This document shows, piece after piece, positions 58,472-64,000 of a DNA stretch of 64,000 bases. The notes beneath the pieces were generated by a model, which ran no database searches, had not been told where the DNA came from, and saw only the letters and a program-made list of their open reading frames with translations. The stretch is from Melampsora larici-populina 98AG31 (taxonomy: Eukaryota; Basidiomycota; Pucciniomycetes; Pucciniales; Melampsoraceae). Where the stretch lies: contig NW_006768808.1 in assembly GCF_000204055.1 (NCBI RefSeq), forward strand, positions 455,848 through 519,847, written 5' to 3'. Position 1 is the first letter of the stretch. Every line of letters begins with the position of its first letter. Made by a program: the position numbers and the translations under genes.

Positions 58472-60490
58472 TTAAGCCACTTCACCATCTTCCATCCTCG
58501 TACTTTGATTTAAGCTTTCGACTTTTTCCTCACCCACTTCGTTTTTTATACTTTGATTTGACTTCATCTCTTCACCATCTTGTGATCCAGGAGTGCTCAT
58601 CTTCATATCTATTTGCATATCAGAAGAAGCTAATTCTCCATCCACCTCTTGATCTTCCTTAAATACCAAATCCTCATGGGTTGTAATAGGATGTTCAGTT
58701 TTGATATGTTTGTTTGGTGAAGGTAATGATAAAACTCCTTCACTTAATGTTCTGGGTCTTTTTCGTATCGATTCTTCTTGAAAAGATTGGTTAGTTGTTG
58801 TTTCAGTTTCATTTGATGTTTCTATCGGATTTGCTCCAGCAGGACTAAATAATGGGGTGGTGCTGGGTTCTAGATTCTCTGTGTTTGATACAGCCGAGAG
58901 TGGTACATCGATGGGCTGAGTCGTATCATCTGATACCAGACCAGTAGGGTTTGTAGCATAATCGGCAACCGTATCAGGCTTGATGTCAGTGCCAATTTCA
59001 GAATTTGCAGCCGCAGCTCCAATATCAGACTTGGCATCGGCACCTCCAATATCAGACTTGAAGTCAGTAGCACCGATATCAGACTTGCCGTCAATATCAA
59101 TATCAGGCTTTGCTTCAGTTTCCAATCCAGGCGTAGGACACCAGAGCTGTGAGGAGCCAGATGATCGAATAAGGCCAGGGATCTAATGTAATACGCAGAT
59201 ACAGAATCCATGTTAGCGGAGAAGATGAGTTTTCAAGCTTGAATGATAAGTGTCCAAAGGTAGACATACCTTTTGGACTTGTTTGAGGACACGAGGTGCA
59301 ACTGAATCATTGTATTGTTCTAGTATGGTGTTTGCTGCATCTGTGTGAGAAAGTCGCGTGATCAGGCAATCAAATACTTCGATTAAGATGAAGGGTGATC
59401 AGCGAAAGCAGACGCGACCGACCATGAACTTCAGCTAGGGTTTCAGCTCCAAATGATTTCCACCATGGCTCGTATGGATAGGCGATTCCTGGCGCAGAGG
59501 GTCTAACTAAACGATCGATATCGGCCAAAAGAGGAATCGCTTGAGGATCATTTTGATCAATCGAGTTGGATTCATGATTCAGATCTGATTCGAGTGAAGA
59601 ACCTTCGATAGCACGATGTGAGAGAGCAATGAGAAAAGCAGCGGCAGCGACCACCGAAGGATTCGTGGTGATACATAAAGTTGTCATTAACGAATCATTC
59701 ACAAATGACCAAGCAGATTGAGCCATCGATCTAGCTTTCATCGAATTAGAGAAATCGATAAAAGCCGAAGGTGTATAAGAATTCACAGATGTAGTCGAAC
59801 TTGCAGCTTCGAGACACTTTACATGAAAATCCTTGACAGTATGAATCAGAGGTAAATAAGGATGATCGACAGCCAAATCGAAACAAAGCGTTCGAAGTAA
59901 AATATCTTCATAATATAGTATATGATGTTTCAACCGTTCAAAATCCTAAAAATCCAACCAGTTTAGAAGGGTTAATGGCGCGATCAGTAAGCAGAAATAT
60001 CCAAAAGTTAAAGAATACAAACAGGTAAATGAAGTGTGATTTAATCTACTTTTGGATCTTCCGAACCATTCGAGTTCTCCGACTGAGAGTCAGTACCAAG
60101 TTTAAGATATTCTTTGACAACATATTCCAATTTCCTTGGTACTTCTTCCACTTTAGTTGCCAAAAAGAAAGCCGTTGCACTGATTTCTTTAGTAGGATAT
60201 TTCTGTAATGATTTTCTCATATAAAATCGATGTAAATACGTAGCTGCTGTTGCTATGATGATCTGAGGTAATGCTAATGAGATTGCAGCTTGTACCATCC
60301 AATAAACTGCTCTACTTCTTTCGTGTGATTCGGTTTGCCATGACATTCCTTGTTTTTGAGATGGCGTATGTTTGAGTGATTGAAGTGACCAGATCCATTG
60401 TTGTTGTGGTATGTTAGTATCACCTGCAGTTGAATGAGAAGGTCGATTACTTGGTTTGAAAGGTGGTGGTGGACAAAAGTAATCAGTCAT
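58472..60490 (-). CDS. Cyclin K/T-like protein (transcription CDK partner)
   Basis: Four exons (60490-60050, 59945-59423, 59340-59270, 59182-58472) give 581 aa. The first cyclin box covers about residues 35-170: ESHERSRAVYWMVQAAISLA, then IIATAATYLHRFYMRKSL, then KEISATAFFLATKVEEVPRK, the typical transcription-cyclin order. A second helical box follows to about 340 (ILYYEDILLRTLCFDLAVDH; WWKSFGAETLAEVHDAANTI). The tail of about 230 residues is disordered, with short tandem repeats (KSDIGA/KSDIGG) and a basic KRPRT patch. By family it would pair with a CTDK-I or P-TEFb type kinase acting on RNA polymerase II. Divergent from NOP6 across 263 bp. Confidence 0.85.
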
Positions 60491-60753
60491 TCTTGATTCT
60501 TGAAGTTGAACTCGAATCTAATATTCGAATGAACAGCTGAAGGTGGGCCAGTGAAGCCTCAGGCTCAGCCAAAGGCCCAATATCAGGTGGTATGTAAATG
60601 TACGACATGTAACACTATATGTAATCTACTCAGGAGTCAGGAGTCAGCACATGTAACATGTCATTTTGATTCGATTCTTCTGTAAAAAGTTTTATTGACT
60701 CAAGCACAGAAACTATTTTCATTCAACTTCAACTTCACCAATTACTTTCCAAA
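60491..60753. promoter_or_regulatory. Divergent promoter, cyclin / NOP6
   Basis: 263 bp between two opposite start codons, so both promoters must overlap or share sites. No clear TATA box. Confidence 0.5.
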
Positions 60754-61848
60754 ATGTCAGAAAAACCCATCAAATTAACCAAAAAACAGCAAAAAGCAGC
60801 AGCCTTCAGAACCAAAAAGAAAGGAAAAGCAATCCTAGAAGAACCATCAGCATTTCCAGAAGCAGATGAAGAAGAAAATGAACCGATCATACCATCCAAA
60901 TCAACCAAAGAAACAAAAGATAAATCAGAAAAGATTATCAAATCAAATAAACGAAAACGAGAAGATAATACTTCGACTTCGAAAACTAATAAAACAAATG
61001 AAGAAGAAGAAGGAGAAGAAGGAGATAAAGTGATAGGAGCAGCAGCTATAAGAAGAAAACGAAAAAAAGCAGCACAAGCTAGAAAATATGAAGAAGAGAA
61101 AATCAAAAAATCATCGAAATTGATTTTGTTTGTTGGAAATTTACCATTTGATATGACGAGTGAAAAACTCACATCATTTTTCTTAGAACATTGTGGTACG
61201 TTTTCCTATACCGATCTCAATTCTTTTTTATTTGCGAAAATATTCATTTATTTAATCTGATGATATGGGTTTGATTTGGATGAATCAATAGAGGAAGAAC
61301 CAGAAGTACGATTAATGACACATAAATCGACCAAGAACGAAACTGGACAACCCACAAATGCAACTAAAGGATGTGGATTTGTCGAATTTAAAACCTCAGC
61401 TGCATTACAAAAAGCCTTAAGATTACATCATACACCGATGAATTGTGAATCAACAGGACAAGAAAATCAAAAGAAATCCAGAAAGATCAATATAGAATTA
61501 ACGGCCGGAGGAGGAGGTAAATCAGAAAGTAGATTAAAGAAAATCGAAGTATCAAAAGAAAGATTAAATAAACAACGTGAGAAACGGATAGAGAAGAATT
61601 TGAAAGAGATCACAGAGAAAAGATTGAAGTATGGACTTGAAGCTTTAGAACCTGGTGAAGAAGATGTGACCGTTAAGTTTGGGAGCAAAAAGAAATCCGA
61701 AGAGGCTGGGCTTGAGGAAGGAAAAGCGAATTGGGGATCTAAATCGAGTTCTGGTCCAGGTGCTAGTACAGTTACTCATTCTTCTAAATCTTCTAGATTT
61801 AAAGGTAGACCTCAATCTAGTGGTGCGAATTCTATTAGACTCACTTGA
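60754..61848 (+). CDS. NOP6: NOP6-like RRM protein (ribosome biogenesis)
   Basis: Two exons (60754-61195, 61292-61848) give 332 aa. A Lys/Glu-rich N-terminus of about 125 residues is followed by one RRM: RNP2-like LILFVGNLPFDM, then VRLMTHKSTKN, RNP1-like KGCGFVEFKTSAALQKAL, and the distinctive NIELTAGGGGKSESRLKKI that follows the RRM in Nop6 proteins. The C-terminal part is a charged helix and a Gly/Ser/Arg-rich tail. Nop6 acts in the nucleolus in small-subunit maturation (family knowledge). The intron falls inside the RRM. The alternative is another RBM34-type nucleolar RRM protein. Confidence 0.85.
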
Positions 61849-62142
61849 AACTTGGACGTTATTCTTTTCATGATCGATTTGACTACTGTTTTTTGACGTA
61901 CTTTGTTTATGCAACTATTTACAATCCTATTTTGTTCCCACTTTGAATTCGAACTTATCTTATACCTATCAAGACAGTTTTCAAAAGTCACTTCGATCAT
62001 AACAACGTTCACATGCTTGATTAAATGGAATACAAATCATTCGCCAATCCCTCAAGGAAACCTCCATTCCACTTTGAATACAACTTTCAAACCCAATCAC
62101 CTAAACTTCAACCGTGTTTTTTTTGTTAATTACAATCTTTTT

Positions 62143-63050
62143 CTATGAACTTTGTTCCAAGATTTGAGTACGAATGATCTTGACAGGTTCTCTTGGTCTA
62201 TCTTCTGAATCAACTGTAACTGCACCAAGTCTTTCTAATACTTTCATACCTCTATTGATCCTTCCAAAGATCGTATGTCTTCTATCTAAATGAGGGGTTG
62301 GAGCCTTTATAAACCAAAAACGGAATAACAAAATAAACGGTTAATGGATACAGTAGACAAAAGGAAGGGATGAGTTTCGGGGATGCTTAACTAATGTTAA
62401 AAAGAATTGAGATCCATTTGTGTTGGGACCTGAATTGGCCATTGCTAAAATTCCTGCGCCTGTAAAACGTAATTGAGGATGCTATGTAGGATATAAAGAA
62501 GAATCAAAAAGATCAGTTTTGAAAAACCAAGAGATCAAAGTTGATGTTGATTTACGATTTCGTCTTCAAATTTATCACCATAAATCGATTTACCACCTCT
62601 ACCTGTACCAGTCGGATCACCACCCTATCCACATATCCCAAAGAAAAGAGAAATAAAAATCAAGGTTTCGTTTTCATTTGGAGTCTTCTTAAAATATTCA
62701 AGAGTTTCGTAATCGAACAAAAAAAACGAATCTTGACTTACTTGTGCCATGAAATCTGCTATAACTCTATGAAAGATTGTACCATTATAATAACCTCTTT
62801 TAGCTAATTCACTAAAATTCTTACACGTCTTTTTGTCCCCCCATTCCAAAAATTTATCCAATTGTGAACCATCAGATTAATGAAAAGTTTCCAAAAATCA
62901 GTCATTTCGAAAAATGTGAAGTTTTTTGGGAGGGGTAAGATTTGTGGGTTGAAAAGAACTTACTTTTGGTGCATGATCCCAATATAATTCTAATTCGATG
63001 ATTCCCATTGTGGTTTCTAAAACTACAGCTGATTTTTGATTTGGATTCAT
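62143..63050 (-). CDS. PPIL1: Cyclophilin-type peptidyl-prolyl isomerase, PPIL1-like
   Basis: Five exons (63050-62964, 62828-62742, 62624-62556, 62481-62392, 62304-62143) give 164 aa, the usual size of PPIL1 (about 166). It has no targeting sequence. Motifs: [21 protein letters not shown] start, catalytic [40 protein letters not shown]. The position equivalent to Trp121 of cyclophilin A is His (PTPHLD), a change expected to lower cyclosporin A affinity and seen as non-Trp in some fungal relatives. PPIL1 proteins work in the activated spliceosome (SKIP partner). Convergent with NOP6; 294 bp between stops. Confidence 0.92.
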
Positions 63051-64000
63051 GATTTTGGTTTTTATGATATTGATCGAATTGACATTATTTTCGACAAAAA
63101 AACTCGAGTGAATTCCAGTTCAAGAAAAGGTTTTGAGAAGGAGGTGTGAATCGATGCTTTGTGATCATATCTCGGCGGTCTCACGCGCCGATGAAGTGTA
63201 GAACGAGATGATGTTATTGTTGGGTTGATATAATTTGTTATAAGCATATTACATTACACTGACTCCTGGACCAGTCACGTGACCGGACGAGCCTGTCACG
63301 TACATGTCAGGTGGGATGTGACCTGCAGCAGCGTGTAAATCAATCATTTGAGCCTCTGTCAAGTTTCTGGAACTTGGATCTTTGGGAAAAAATGACGAGC
63401 ATCCCTTAGATGGCGATCATGATATTTTGATTTTCGTGCCACTCGCACTTTTCTGGTGATCCAATTCGTTGTTATCTTTGACGACGTGTGAGATAGAGCG
63501 TGCTGTCAGGTAACAGGTTGGCTGAAGCGTGATAGGCATCACAATAGCACTATGGGAAGTATGATAGAATAGCCGGATTCAAGTAAGAAAAATGCCTGAA
63601 ATACCACTTTCCCTGCATCAAAATTCTACTTATAAATTGTGAATTTTGATCACACTGTCAAATAGCCCCACCTGGGAAGCATATTCCTAGCAATCTATTT
63701 TGTGCAAAAATAAATTTTGAAGGTTGGGAGGCTAAAGTGCATGAAATTTTAGGCACTTTTTGGCCGACGTGAACCCAGCTAATGTTTTGGGATAAGCAAT
63801 GTATTCTACACGTCAAATGACCAAAAAGGCTTTGACTAGGAAGCCGCGAGATTGAAATGAGTTGCGCGCCTCACGATCAAGGACTTGACACAAACATCGA
63901 CTGGTCCACACAGACAGTCAACTCAGCTTCTCATAGCCAGCTCAAAGCAGAAAAAATAGGAACAAGACTGTTGGCCATGATGAGCCAGTTTAATTCTGAT
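63051..64000. other. 5' flank of PPIL1 and unassigned sequence
   Basis: No gene seen. A short hairpin TCAAAATTC...GAATTTTGA occurs at 63618-63649. The right end of the window holds no recognisable feature. Confidence 0.45.

Noticed and set aside
1..64000. CRISPR array, bacterial operon features or ribosome binding sites
   Set aside because: The sequence is eukaryotic with spliced genes; no regularly spaced direct repeats were seen.

Overview
The window is eukaryotic nuclear DNA. Genes are split by many 50-110 bp GT..AG introns, with no operons and no ribosome binding sites. The gene set (double-PHD MYST acetyltransferase, mL58, NOP6, PPIL1-type cyclophilin, a BRE4/FUSC-type membrane protein, an ECM3-type auxin-efflux-carrier-like protein, tandem SWIM-RING genes) and the dense load of DNA transposons fit a basidiomycete fungus. 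A rust fungus (Pucciniales, Melampsora/Puccinia-like) is my best inference, but no marker proves it. Exon junctions below were worked out by hand from splice signals and reading phase.

Layout. 1-7.8 kb is a transposon graveyard: a hAT transposase fragment split by a TA-flanked MITE, two copies of an LTR-like repeat, a 9-bp-TSD MULE-type MITE, a CACTA-like element and further MITEs. 7.8-12.6 kb holds two convergent genes: one with a duplicated Cys/His module ahead of an arrestin-like region, and one Ser/Pro-rich protein. 13.06-14.44 kb is a palindromic element with long inverted repeats, invaded by an 8-bp-TSD MITE and containing a 176-N assembly gap. 14.4-24 kb is again repeats: two hAT transposase pseudogenes and a long LTR with a TATA box.

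From 24.8 kb on the window is gene-rich. It carries, in order: the KAT6-like acetyltransferase (-), a conserved protein of unknown function (-), an acidic repeat protein with a membrane tail (+), three tandem SWIM-RING genes (-) interleaved with a duplicated small ORF, mL58 (+), the auxin-efflux-carrier-like transporter (+), the 1157-aa BRE4-like protein (-), a Ser-rich protein (+), a cyclin K/T-like protein (-) divergent from NOP6 (+), and PPIL1 (-).

The genes do not form one pathway. Most are housekeeping functions (chromatin, CTD-kinase cyclin, ribosome biogenesis, mitochondrial translation, spliceosomal cyclophilin, transport). The lineage-specific part is the SWIM-RING cluster, where three copies keep all zinc ligands but only one keeps the C-terminal tail. 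The transposon half shows several datable nested insertions with target-site duplications.
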